Of a stretch of DNA of 64,000 nucleotides, positions 46,751 through 61,961 are shown piece by piece; positions within the stretch are counted from its first letter, which is position 1; each line of letters opens with the position of its first letter. The position numbers and the translations under genes are program-made. The DNA is from Cherax quadricarinatus (Eukaryota; Arthropoda; Malacostraca; Decapoda; Parastacidae): assembly GCF_038502225.1 (NCBI RefSeq), contig NW_027195536.1, positions 86,001-150,000 on the forward strand, written 5' to 3'. Below the pieces are notes generated by a model. That model saw nothing but the letters and a program-made list of their open reading frames with translations. It was not told the origin of the DNA and made no database searches.

Positions 46751-47832
46751 CTTTTACTGTGTCTCATACCACGCATCCACATAACAACCCATACCCTCCG
46801 TTGACATAAGCACCTGCCCCTGATGATACCCTCCAATTGCTCCTGAACCCGCAAGCTCATCATTTCCGTTGCCCTGCGACGTTTCCCCTCCTCTCGCAAG
46901 ACATACGCCAAAGGACAGTCGCCCCATAAGACCTCATCAAGTCCTCCCGCAACCTGCGCCGCATCAAAATTACGATTTTGAATATCCCTAATCAGTTGTT
47001 TTAAACCCTCAGTCTCACCCACCAGATACGTTCCCCCCTTCAAGGTAATGTAAAGCCCCATATTGAAACCACCGCTCTTCCCTTCCCCGCTTCTGATAAA
47101 AAACCCTCACCTTCCCCTTACCGACCGTGTCCCATCACCCAAGCACATCAACCCTTCCCCAGCCGTCAGCCTACCACCTCCTCCAAGCGCTCTCAAAAGA
47201 TTCCCTTCCCCCTTTTGTGCAATAACCCAATATTCAACTTCCAATAACCCCTAAAATGCTTTGGCAGTCCCTCCCAATTCAAGTCCACCAGAACCCCTCT
47301 ATGATCAGAGAAACTTGCATTCAATGCCACACACTGCTCACCCTCACCCCCCGAGATACATAGATTTAGATTCGATCAAGCCTCGCCACGTAATCGCGGT
47401 TAATAAAAGTATGCATCACCCCACCCACTTCCTCCCCTCCCACATCCACTACATTCACACCTCGCAACAGATCCCCTAAATACCCGGAAAAAAAACCTTC
47501 CCTCTAGGTTCTATGTCCTTACGTCCTACAACACAGTTCCAATCACTTCCTATAATGACTGGCAGCAATCTTAAATGGTAAACAAGGACGTCCCTGAAGA
47601 ACCTATTTTTAACGCCCATGTCTCCTTCCGAAGGCCCATACACCCCTATGAAACCCACCTGAACCCCACCCCACGTACCATCCACCCGAACCAACCGCCC
47701 CTCCTCCCCTACCTCACATCTTTGCATAAGAAATGGGCTAGCTTCTTTAATTAACAACGCCACACCATCTTTCAATCGTGCAGAACTACCCATATACACC
47801 TCATATCCAGTAATCAACAACTCATCCAATGA

Positions 47833-48084
47833 ACATTCAAATGGTATAAAATACCGACAGGTTGTTAGGTAAGACACATATGCAACAGACTATGGGACAA
47901 TACTCTTCTCCAGACTGAGGGACTGACCACCTCAAAACTTCAAGGGTGATGGACTGATTACATCGTCTTCAAGTATCTTCTGCTTCTATCAACTTTTCTG
48001 TACTCGACTGAAGAAGCCTACTGTGTAGGCGAAACGTTTCGAAATAAAGATACCTAACTGTTGCATATGTGTCTTACCTAACAG
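47833..48084 (-). mobile_element. Snap-back retroelement in the LINE endonuclease gene, 12-bp TSD
   Basis: The exact repeat CTCATCCAATGA flanks it at 47821-47832 and 48085-48096 (minus strand TCATTGGATGAG, coding SLDE in the host). Arms of 25 bp (TTAGGTAAGACACATATGCA and complement) close the element. The tail, on the left, is the reverse complement of CAACCTGTCGGTATTTTATA plus CCATTTGAATGT. The centre matches the 8538 element (ACTGAGGGACTGACCACC, GTGATGGACTGATTACATCG), but only one arm carries the ribozyme-like part. Confidence 0.8.
48004..48042 (+). ncRNA. Hammerhead-like ribozyme motif
   Basis: UCGA, CUGAAGA, A, GCCUAC-UGU-GUAGGC, GAAAC, GUU, UCGA: identical over 39 nt to 8770-8808. It lies on the strand opposite to the element's tail. 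Confidence 0.5.
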
Positions 48085-48279
48085 CTCATCCAATGATTTA
48101 TAATTATGTTCCTGCAGGAACACAAGGTCTGGTACATATCTCCTCAAAAATACCTCTAAAACCTATGTGTGTATGCGTGTGTATAGGTATTTAGACACAT
48201 CTTGCGGTGAGAAGAGAGCGTAGTGTGTATTATGGGATATATGTGTGAAGCAGAATTGAGTTTGTATGTGTGTGTGTCT

Positions 48280-48640
48280 GTACTTATCTGTTTTTGGTTG
48301 CAGGGGGTCCAGTCATAGCTCCTGGCACCGCCTCTTCACTGGTCGCTACTAGGTCACTCTGTCCCTGCTCCGTAAACTTTATCATACGTCTTCTTAAAGC
48401 TATGTATAGATTCTGCTTCCTCTACCTCACTTTCCAGACTATTCCACTTCCTGATAACTCAGTGGCTGAAGAAATGCTTCCTAACATCCTTGTGACTAAT
48501 CTGAATCTTCAACTTCCAATTGTGACTCCTTGTTTCTGTGTCCCATCTCTGGAACATCCTGTCGATTACATCCTGTCGAGTAATCTTGTCGATTACTCTC
48601 AGTATTTTATATGTCGTTATCGTGTGTATCTGTGCGTGTA
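48280..48640 (-). pseudogene. CR1-like LINE 3' fragment (copy F)
   Basis: 3' UTR block GGTTGCAGGGGGTCCAGTCA followed (minus strand) by a degraded C-terminal coding end. ATCCTGTCGATTAC/ATCCTGTCGAGTAATC near 48560-48595 is a small internal duplication. Both ends adjoin TG-rich sequence (48259-48275 and 48625-48660). Confidence 0.75.
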
Positions 48641-48779
48641 TGTATGTACGTATATGCGTGAGTGACGATCCATGTGTAGGCTGCGTATGTTAAAATGAGT
48701 AAATGTGTGAGAAAATATTAATATGTGTGTTGTAAATCTGATTATCTGTATGGCAAAGACCATACAAAGCTTCAAACAC

Positions 48780-49000
48780 ATCTACAGGTAACACACACAC
48801 ATACATGGACAAGTAACACACACACACACATGGACAGGTAACACACACAAACACATGAACAGGTAACACACATGGAAATGTAACACATACACTCATGGGT
48901 AGATAACACATACGTGAACAGCTACATACATGTGAACAGATACATGCATATGAACAGATTCATACATATGAACAGATACAAACATATGAACAGTAATAGA
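48780..49000. repeat. Degenerate tandem repeat (ACAGGTAACACACACA)
   Basis: Irregular units of about 20-25 bp with ATGGACAGGTAACACACAC and later ATGAACAGATACA. Confidence 0.8.
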
Positions 49001-49570
49001 CATAAACTGAAAGTTAGTCATGAATAGTTAGCAATACATGAAACAAAACATAAAATAAAAAGTACCTTGCTTATTCCGTGAATTTTTTTCTGCTCTGGTA
49101 ACAATGATGTTGTTGACAAATGTTGTTGTTGGGTCGATGATACAGGTTGTCCACTCTTATGTTGCTGCATAAATGTTTTATGGTAAACTTAAGTATACAA
49201 AAGTAAATAATCATAGTGATAATAATATAAGTGCACGTAACATTTTTAGTTTTTAATTCCCTTAGAAAAGGAGCGGCGAGTTTCGCCAAATATTATAGAT
49301 GACAAGAGGAGCACGAAATAGAGATGACTCAGAAACATCAGTGACATAAGAAGTAAGAGTTTGTACAAGATAACTGTGAAGTGTATTAGTTAGACGAACA
49401 GAAAGATTTATATATCTAAAGGACGGAGGGTGTTCTTAAGATTTTGTTCTTAAGATTTTGGAAACAGGGATGGCAAAGAATAGAAGACTTCACGGGAGAT
49501 CTTAGATTGGGAGACAAGCAAGTCTGCTTAGCACGAGAGTATGTGGAGCTTATTGAGAGGGAGCCTAGAC
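49001..49570. other. No recognised gene
   Basis: AT-rich unique sequence preceding the decayed LINE. Confidence 0.4.
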
Positions 49571-50320
49571 ATGAGGGTCATCTCACGAACATTAACAACG
49601 GATGTAGTCCCAGTCCACAAAGGTGGAAGTAAAGCAATAACAAAGAATTAAAGACCGATAGGACTAACGTTCCGCATCATAAAAATCTTCGAAAGGGTTC
49701 TAAGAAGCAAGATCGCCAACCACCTGAACTCTCAATAATTGCACTACCCAGGGTAGCATGTATTTATAGCAGGTGGCTCCTGCCACTCACAAGAACTGGA
49801 CCACTATGACATGGGTTGGATGAAGTGGAGAACAAACAAAATGCAGATATAGTATACACATTACACACTTTGCAGCAATCTTCAACAAGTGGGATCATGG
49901 TGTAATAGCATACAAAATGCGTGATAAAGAAATAACAGAACAAAGTGGGTAGATGGATCTATAACTTCCTAACCAACAAACTCTGTTCCACAAGGTATAG
50001 TAATTTCTCCCATCCTTGTCCTCAATTCATGTCTGACACAGAGATGTAAACCATAGAACCGTGTCTTCTCTTGCTGACGATACTAAAATTTACAAGACAC
50101 TGTCAGCCATTGAGGACACTGTAAATCTCCAGGCGAACATTAACCAAGTATTCAAATGGACCACAGACAACAGTATGATGTTTAATTAGAAAAAAAATCA
50201 ATTACTCCGTTATGAGGAAATAAAAACCAGATCGAAGTATAAAACAAATTCTAACCACACAATAGAGCGAAAAACTTATGTGAAGGACCTGGGAGTGATA
50301 ATGTTAGAGAATCCCACAAA
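49571..50320 (+). pseudogene. Decayed LINE RT (CR1/L2-like)
   Basis: The plus strand in shifting frames reads TDVVPVHKGGSKAITKN, RPIGLTFRIIKIFERVL (about 49654), a palm B region lost near 49990, SSLADDTKIYKTL (catalytic ADD box, about 50068), VFKWTTDNSMMFN, and YVKDLGVIM (about 50278). Multiple stops and frameshifts. Confidence 0.7.
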
Positions 50321-50867
50321 TTATTTGTTTTTTCATTGTTGTCTTTCTTCTGATGTGGATGCCAGGTAATTTTGTCTCAGCCTTGGCTTTTGCTGTTATG
50401 TCATTTTAAATATAGTTAAACATAGTAACACCAACACTTATGTCTTACACTGACACATACACATCGATGGTAAATGTTGATTAAGAGTATTGTGAAGACA
50501 GTGACAGTGAGAGAAGTGAAGGTGTGAAGAAGAGACAAGAAAGATGCACTTGTAAACAAGACAGTTAAACAAATCTCTATGTGTCTACTTCAGTTTTCTT
50601 TACATCAATTTTACCACAGTTACCATCTACTTAATAGTTACTAAAGCTAATGTCTACTGGAATAAAGTTTTCAAATATAGGAACAATTTGCTTTCTTGGT
50701 TCATTGAAACTAAAGTAACGAAGATGTTAAAAAATTGGTTATAGGTATATAAGTGAGAAGGGTTGAACATGAGTAGGACCTGCCTAGCCTGGGTTATTAG
50801 TGATGAGAATATCATCAAATATTTCAGGAAATTTCATCAGTAAAGGAAATTAAGGAAACATATGTGA
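50321..50867. other. No recognised gene
   Basis: AT-rich sequence; ATGAGTAGGACCTGCCTAGC near 50770 recalls the LINE 3' end at 32080. Confidence 0.4.
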
Positions 50868-51175
50868 CAACATGTGTAGCGCTGCAACAAAGGAAGATAA
50901 TGATATATAACATGTCACAACATGTGTAGCGCTGCAACAAAGGAAGATAATGATATATAACATGTCACAACATGTGTAGCGCTGCAACAAAGGAAGATAA
51001 TGATATATAACATGTCACAACATGTGTAGCGCTGCAACAAAGGAAGATAATGATATATAACATGTCACAACATGTGTAGCGCTGCAACAAAGGAAGATAA
51101 GGATATATAACATGTCACAACATGAGTAGCGCTGCAACAAAGGAAGATAAGGATATATAACATGTCACAACATTT
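50868..51175. repeat. 50-bp minisatellite, about 6 copies
   Basis: The unit contains CATGTCACAACATGTGTAGC, GCTGCAACAAAGGAAGATAA and TGATATATAA. Its CATGTCACAACAT end leads straight into a hammerhead-like arm remnant. Confidence 0.95.
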
Positions 51176-51225
51176 TACTGTGACAACGTCTGGCTCTCCC
51201 TCAGCTTTGTCACGACGTTACAAAG
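51176..51225 (-). mobile_element. Decayed arm of the 25841-type element
   Basis: The minus strand reads GTGACAAAGCTGAGGGAGAG, CCAGACGTTGTCACAGTAAA, comparable to TTGATAAAGCTC...GAGCGAAACGTTGCCACAATAAA at 25914. The GAAAC box is mutated to CAGAC. Confidence 0.45.
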
Positions 51226-51504
51226 AATACAGGAACACAGCGAGGTATATATAGGAACTTTCATGGTCTTAGTGCAAGAGAGAAGTTTTTATGCTCTAAC
51301 TGATTGATTTTATTAACATAAATGTTGGAATGTCATTCTCTGCCTATATAATTAATAGTTTTCAACATCAAGTTGAAAAACTTAACAAACCTTAAAAATA
51401 ATACAAGTGAACAATTCGTCAGCTTTGATTCACTTTACAAGATTTTTTTAGCTTTTCTGAAACGTATATTAAATATTGTTCCTGCATTTTAAATATTTAT
51501 TATT
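51226..51504. other. No recognised gene
   Basis: AT-rich unique sequence. Confidence 0.4.
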
Positions 51505-54481
51505 TTTTTTATATTACTGTGGTATGTGACCTTTGATTGTTTACATTACTGTGGTATGTGACCTTTGATTGTTTACATTACTGTGGTATGTGACCTTTGA
51601 TTGTTTACATTAAGTGGTATGTGACCTTTGATTGTTTACATTACTGTGGTATGTGACCTTTGATTGTTTACATTACTGTGGTATGTGACCTTTCATTGTT
51701 TACATTACTGTGATATGTGACCTTTCATTGTTTACATTACTGTGGTAGGTGACCTTTCATTGTTTACACTACTGTGGTATGTGACCTTTCATTGTTTACA
51801 TTACTGTGAAATGTGACCTTTAATTGTTTACATTACTGTGATATGTGACCTTTCATTGTTTACGTTACTGTGATATATGACCTTTCATTGTTTACATTAC
51901 TGTGATATGTGACCTTTCATTGTTTACGTTACTGTGATATATGACCTTTCATTGTTTACGTTACTGTGATATGTGACCTTTCATTGTTTACATTACTGTG
52001 ATATGTGACCTTTCATTGTTTACATTACTGTGATATGTGACCTTTCATTGTTGACATTACTGTGATATGTGACCTTTCATTGTTGACATTACTGTGATAT
52101 GTGACCTTTCATTGTTGACATTACTGTGATATGTGACCTTTCATTGTTTACATTACTGTGATATGTGACCTTTCATTGTTGACATTACTGTGAAATGTGA
52201 CCTTTCATTGTTTACATTACTGTGATATGTGACCTTTCATTGTTGACATTACTGTGAAATGTGACCTTTCATTGTTGACATTACTGTGATATGTGACCTT
52301 TCATTGTTGACATTACTGTGATATGTGACCTTTCATTGTTGACATTACTGTGATATGTGACCTTTCATTGTTGACATTACTGTGATATGTGACCTTTCAT
52401 TGTTAACATTACTGTGATATGTGACCTTTCATTGTTGACATTACTGTGATATGTGACCTTTCATTGTTGACATTACTGTGATATGTGACCTTCCATTGTT
52501 GACATTACTGTGATATGTGACCTTTCATTGCTGACATTACTGTGATATGTGACCTTTCATTGTTGATATTACTGTGATATGTGACCTTTCATTGTTGACA
52601 TTACTGTGATATGTGACCTTTCATTGTTAACATTACTGTGATATGTGACCTTTCATTGTTGACATTACTGTGATATGTGACCTTTCATTGTTGACATTAC
52701 TGTGATATGTGACCTTTCATTGTTGACATTACTGTGATATGTGACCTTTCATTGTTGACATTACTGTGATATGTGACCTTTCATTGTTGACATTACTGTG
52801 ATATGTGACCTTTCATTGTTGACATTACTGTGATATGTGACCTTTCATTGTTGACATTACTGTGATATGTGACCTTTCATTGTTGACATTACTGTGATAT
52901 GTGAGCTTTCATTGTTGACATTACTGTGATATGTGACCTTTCATTGTTGACATTACTGTGATATGTGACCTTTCATTGTTGACATTACTGTGATATGTGA
53001 CCTTTCATTGTTGACATTACTGTGATATGTGACCTTTCATTGTTGACATTACTGTGATATGTGACCTTTCATTGTTGACATTACTGTGATATGTGACCTT
53101 TCATTGTTGACATTACTGTGATATGTGACCTTTCATTGTTGACATTACTGTGATATGTGACCTTTCATTGTTGACATTACTGTGATATGTGACCTTTCAT
53201 TGTTGACATTACTGTGATATGTGACCTTTCATTGTTAACATTACTGTGATATGTGACCTTTCATTGTTGACATTACTGTGATATGTGACCTTTCATTGTT
53301 GACATTACTGTGATATGTGACCTTTCATTGTTGACATTACTGTGATATGTGACCTTTCATTGCTGACATTACTGTGATATGTGACCTTTCATTGTTGATA
53401 TTACTGTGATATGTGACCGTTCATTGTTGACATTACTGTGATATGTGACCTTTCATTGTTAACATTACTGTGATATGTGACCTTTCATTGTTGACATTAC
53501 TGTGATATGTGACCTTTCATTGTTGACATTACTGTGATATGTGACCTTTCATTGTTGACATTACTGTGATATGTGACCTTTCATTGTTGACATTACTGTG
53601 ATATGTGACCTTTCATTGTTGACATTACTGTGATATGTGACCTTTCATTGTTGACATTACTGTGATATGTGACCTTTCATTGTTGACATTACTGTGATAT
53701 GTGACCTTTCATTGTTGACATTACTGTGATATGTGACCTTTCATTGTTGACATTACTGTGATATGTGACCTTTCATTGTTGACATTACTGTGATATGTGA
53801 CCTTTCATTGTTGACATTACTGTGATATGTGACCTTTCATTGTTGACATTACTGTGATATGTGACCTTTCATTGTTGACATTACTGTGATATGTGACCTT
53901 TCATTGTTGACATTACTGTGATATGTGACCTTTCATTGTTGACATTACTGTGATATGTGACCTTTCATTGTTGACATTACTGTGATATGTGACCTTTCAT
54001 TGTTGACATTACTGTGATATGTGACCTTTCATTGTTGACATTACTGTGATATGTGACCTTTCATTGTTGACATTACTGTGATATGTGACCTTTCATTGTT
54101 AACATTACTGTGATATGTGACCTTTCATTGTTGACATTACTGTGATATGTGACCTTTCATTGTTGACATTACTGTGATATGTGACCTTTCATTGTTGACA
54201 TTACTGTGATATGTGACCTTTCATTGTTGACATTACTGTGATATGTGACCTTTCATTGTTGACATTACTGTGATATGTGACCTTTCATTGTTGACATTAC
54301 TGTGATATGTGACCTTTCATTGTTGACATTACTGTGATATGTGACCTTTCATTGTTGACATTACTGTGATATGTGACCTTTCATTGTTAACATTACTGTG
54401 ATATGTGACCTTTCATTGTTGACATTACTGTGATATGTGACCTTTCATTGTTGACATTACTGTGATATGTGACCTTTCATT
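51505..54481. repeat. 32-bp satellite array, about 92 copies, with 832-bp higher-order duplication
   Basis: The unit GACATTACTGTGATATGTGA plus CCTTTCATTGTT is very uniform in the right two-thirds. Left units are more variable (GTGGTATG, GATTGTTTAC). Rare variants GTTAAC, GCTGAC, GTTGATATT and GTTAAC at 52402, 52531, 52562 and 52626 recur in the same order exactly 832 bp later (26 units), at 53234, 53363, 53394 and 53458. Confidence 0.95.
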
Positions 54482-54647
54482 GGAGAATAACTTGTGTGAC
54501 TTTCATTAACATTTGTTTACAGAGTTACATTATATAAACACTACAACAATCACCAGGGGAAAAAATAAGACTTTTTTAAGTATCATTGAATTATTTTTAA
54601 TTAACTATTTTTGAATGACCTCTAAGTAAGAGGAGTGAAGGAACAAC
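54482..54647. other. AT-rich spacer
   Basis: No gene or repeat recognised. Confidence 0.4.
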
Positions 54648-54893
54648 AGAATGTTGATGGTGCCATGAATGTTGATGGTGCCATGAATGTTGATGGTGCC
54701 ATGAATGTTGATGGTGCCATGAATGTTGATGGTGCCATGAATGTTGATGGTGCCATGAATGTTGATGGTGCCATGAATGTTGATGGTGCCATGAATGTTG
54801 ATGGTGCCATGAATGTTGATGGTGCCATGAATGTTGATGGTGCCATGAATGTTGATGGTGCCATGAATGTTGAAGGTGCCATGAATGAATCAA
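54648..54893. repeat. 18-bp minisatellite, about 13.5 copies
   Basis: The perfect unit AATGTTGATGGTGCCATG. Being a multiple of three it gives six-residue periodic peptides on both strands. The near identity of copies suggests recent expansion. Confidence 0.95.
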
Positions 54894-55632
54894 AGTAACA
54901 GGAATGGAGGGGACGATTCTTCATGGTAAGAGGAAAGAAGGGAACAATGGCTCCATGCCTAGATGATGGACGGAGAAAGGGGTATACAATGTTCCATGCA
55001 TGGTACAATGCAGTACGGTAACAGTGGTGCTACGCATTGTGCTCTGAGTGGTACCAAGCATGGATCATTGTACAAGAAATAGAGGGAACAGTTGATCATG
55101 AAGGATATGATACATAGATCATTGAGAAAAAATGGAATAATGAACAATGCATGGTACTGTACATTGATCATAATAGCAGGAAAAACAATCAACGATACCA
55201 TACAACCCTGATGACATTAACTACATTCACAACACCAACAGCTGGGGATTGACTAATTTTGTCTTACTTTCAGTATTTACTTAATCACTCTTTCATGACC
55301 TTATCACTACACTGCTGCTATAACCAACCAATATCTGTATTTGTTAATATTTCAGATCACACCGTTAACCCAATTAACTATGTTTGAATATTTTGTGTCA
55401 ACACTGCAGCCAGCAGCCTCATCAGCTGACTGCTACCCTCCCTCACTCAACATTCATTCAAATTTAAATTGTAAAATTCTTGATCTGATCACATTATTCA
55501 CACTCTAGAAAGTTTTCACACTCTTGTAGGTATGTTCAATGATTCACTCACGTATGATGACCGCTAATAATATCTTAATACAGCCACTAGAACGCTAAAT
55601 CCTGGGAGCACTATTTAGCGATACTGCTTCGC
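54894..55632. other. No recognised gene
   Basis: Irregular CCATGCATGGTACAATG-type sequence to about 55200, then unique AT-rich sequence. Confidence 0.4.
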
Positions 55633-59815
<4,183 letters not shown>

Positions 59816-60918
59816 TACTCACCTAGTTGTACTCACATAGTTGAGGTTGCGGGGGTCGAGTCCGAGCTCCTGGCACCGCCTCTTCACTGATCGCTACTAG
59901 GTCACTCTCCCTGAGCCGTGAGCTTTATCATACCTCTGCTTAAAGCTATGTATGGATCCTGCCTCCACTACATCGCTTCCCAAACTATTCCACTTACTGA
60001 CTACTCTGTGGCTGAAGAAATACTTCCTAACATCCCTGTGATTCATCTGTGTCTTCAGCTTCCAACTGTGTCCCCTTGTTACTGTGTCCAATCTCTGGAA
60101 CATCCTGTCTTTGTCCACCTTGTCAATTCCTCTCAGTATTTTGTATGTCGTTATCATGTCCCCCCTATCTCTCCTGTCCTCCAGTGTCGTCAGGTTGATT
60201 TCCCTTAACCTCTCCTCGTAGGACATACCTCCTAGCTCTGGGACTAGTCTTGTTGCAAACCTTTGCACTTTCTCTAGTTTCTTCACGTGCTTGGCTAGGT
60301 GTGGGTTCCAAACTGGCGCCGCATACTCCAATATGGGCCTAACGTACACGGTGTACAGGGTCCTGAATGATTCCTTATTAAGATGTCGGAATGCTGTTCT
60401 GAGGTTTGCTAGGCGCCCATATGCTGCAGCAGTTATTTGGTTGATGTGCGCTTCAGGAGATGTACCTGGTGTTATACTCACCCCAAGATCTTTTTCCTTG
60501 AGTGAGGTTTGTAGTCTCTGACCCCCTAGACTGTACTCCGTCTGCGGCCTTCTTTGCCCTTCCCCAATCTTCATGACTTTGCACTTGGTGGGATTGAACT
60601 CCAGGAGCCAATTGCTGGACCAGGTCTGCAGCCTGTCCAGATCCCTTTGTAGTTCTGCCTGGTCTTCGATCGAGTGAATTCTTCTCATCAACTTCACGTC
60701 ATCTGCAAACAGGGACACCTCAGAGTCTATTCCTTCCGTCATGTCGTTCACAAATACCAGAAACAGCACTGGTCCTAGGACTGACCCCTGCGGGACCCCG
60801 CTGGTCACAGGTGCCCACTCTGACACCTCGCCACGTACCATGACTCGCTGCTGTCTTCCTGACAAGTATTCCCTGATCCATTGTAGTGCCTTCCCTGTTA
60901 TCCCTGCTTGGTCCTCCA
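59816..60918 (-). pseudogene. 5'-truncated CR1-like LINE (copy B)
   Basis: The minus strand encodes the RT from QWIREYLSGRQQ through PQGSVLGPVLF and LFADDVKL to YFFSHRVVSKWNSL, open over about 320 residues to the stop at 59897. Catalytic boxes are intact but the endonuclease and most of the RT are missing. It is closest by eye to copy E at 17.1 kb. Both ends abut TG runs. Confidence 0.85.
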
Positions 60919-61100
<182 letters not shown>

Positions 61101-61104
<4 letters not shown>

Positions 61105-61961
61105 ACTCACCTAATTGTACTCACCTAATTGTGGTTGCAGGGGCCGAGACTCAGCTCCTGGCCCCGCCTCTTCACCGACCGCTACTAGGTCCTGTCTCCC
61201 CCTGCTCCATGAGCTTTATCATACCTCGTCTTAAAACTATGTATAGTTTCTGCCTCCACTACATCGCTTGCCAGACTATTCCACTTCCTAACTACTCTAT
61301 GACTGAAGAAATACTTCCTAACATCCCTTTGACTCGTCTGAGTCTTCAGCTTCCAATTGTGACCCCTTGTTCCTGTGTCCCATCTCTGGAACATCCTGTC
61401 TCTGTCCACCTTGTCTATTCCACGCAGTATTTTGTATGTCGTTATCATGTCTCCCCTGACCCTCCTGTCCTCCAGTGTTGTCAGACCGATTTCCCTTAAC
61501 CTATCTTCATAGAACATTCCCCTTAGTTCTGGAACTAGCCTTGTTGCAAACCTTTGCACTTTCTCTTATTTCTTGACGTGTTTGACCAGGTGTGGGTTCC
61601 AAACTGGTGCTGCGTACTCCAGTATGGGCCTGACGTACACAGTGTATAAAGTCTTGAACGATTCCTTACTGAGGTACCGGAACGCTATTCTCAGGTTTGC
61701 CAAGCGCCCATATGCCGCAGCAGTTATCTGGTTAATGTGTGCTTCTGGCGATGTACTCGGTATTATACTCACTCCTAGGTCTTTCTCCTTGAGTGAGGTT
61801 TGCAGCCTTTGGCCACCTAGCCTATACTCTGTCTTCAGTCTTCTTTGCCCTCCTACGATCTTCATGACTTTGCATTTGGCGGGGTTAAATTCTAGGAGCC
61901 AGTTTCTGGACCACACATCCAGCCTGTCCAGGTCTCTTTGTAGACCTGTCTGGTCCGCGTC
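61101..61961 (-). pseudogene. 5'-truncated CR1-like LINE (copy C), nonsense-mutated
   Basis: The minus strand starts at the DADQTGLQRDLDRL region just after the RT catalytic box, and reads WSRNWLLEFNPAKC to HVKK. A TAA at 61566-61568 stops it where a Leu codon is expected, and the same frame then continues with EKVQRFATRLVPEL to 61185. Both ends abut TG runs. Confidence 0.85.

Larger units (their letters stand above)
44043..47061 (-). pseudogene. Tx1/L1-type LINE ORF2: RT and C-terminal region, broken
   Basis: On the minus strand: a linker with LREEGKRRRATEMMSLRVQE (46800-46900); the RT approach region with EEIRMAVEGMSMGKLPDIDG and FYKENW (46250-46330); MIPKKKSCEW, where an insertion interrupts; DYRSIILMCGDYKIFAKVL (about 45790); ALDWHAAYYCVEHE (palm A, about 45570). 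Then EQGLRHGCPVSQLLFALL (about 45415) and GYVDDTTV (catalytic box, about 45310). The C-terminus (MFKFLHNILPSW, CCVCGDIDTVFHAVYFC) lies at 44390-44490. Two stops at about 45520-45546 and others make it inactive. The RHGCPVS/YVDDTT pattern and final Cys-His motif fit Tx1-type LINEs. Confidence 0.75.
42428..48155 (-). mobile_element. Tx1/L1-type LINE, 5'-truncated, with nested insertions
   Basis: Read on the minus strand it runs from an endonuclease start (VFLQEHN, about 48120) through RT to a Cys/His C-terminus and a long 3' UTR. The UTR ends in AATAAAATATATAAAAAAAG at about 42428-42449, directly beside the 34-bp satellite. Later insertions lie at 45790-46130, 46371-46750 and 47833-48084. The 3' UTR holds its own tandem repeats at 43225-43370 and 43730-43990. 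Confidence 0.65.
47476..48155 (-). pseudogene. Tx1/L1-type LINE endonuclease domain, split
   Basis: The minus strand reads VFLQEHNYKSLDE (catalytic Glu region), then the 252-bp snap-back insertion, then LLITGYEVYMGSSARLKDG, GVALLIKEASPF, GFIGVYGPSEGD and VIIGSDWNCVVGRKD (SDWN box, 47515-47560). This is the APE-type endonuclease order. Sequence between 47063 and 47476 is decayed linker in broken frames. Confidence 0.7.

Noticed and set aside
50868..54481. Possible CRISPR-like arrays
   Set aside because: Units are contiguous with no unique spacers, and the sequence is eukaryotic.
54597..55008. Open frames on both strands over the 18-bp array
   Set aside because: Unit length divisible by three keeps frames open; periodic peptides without a domain.
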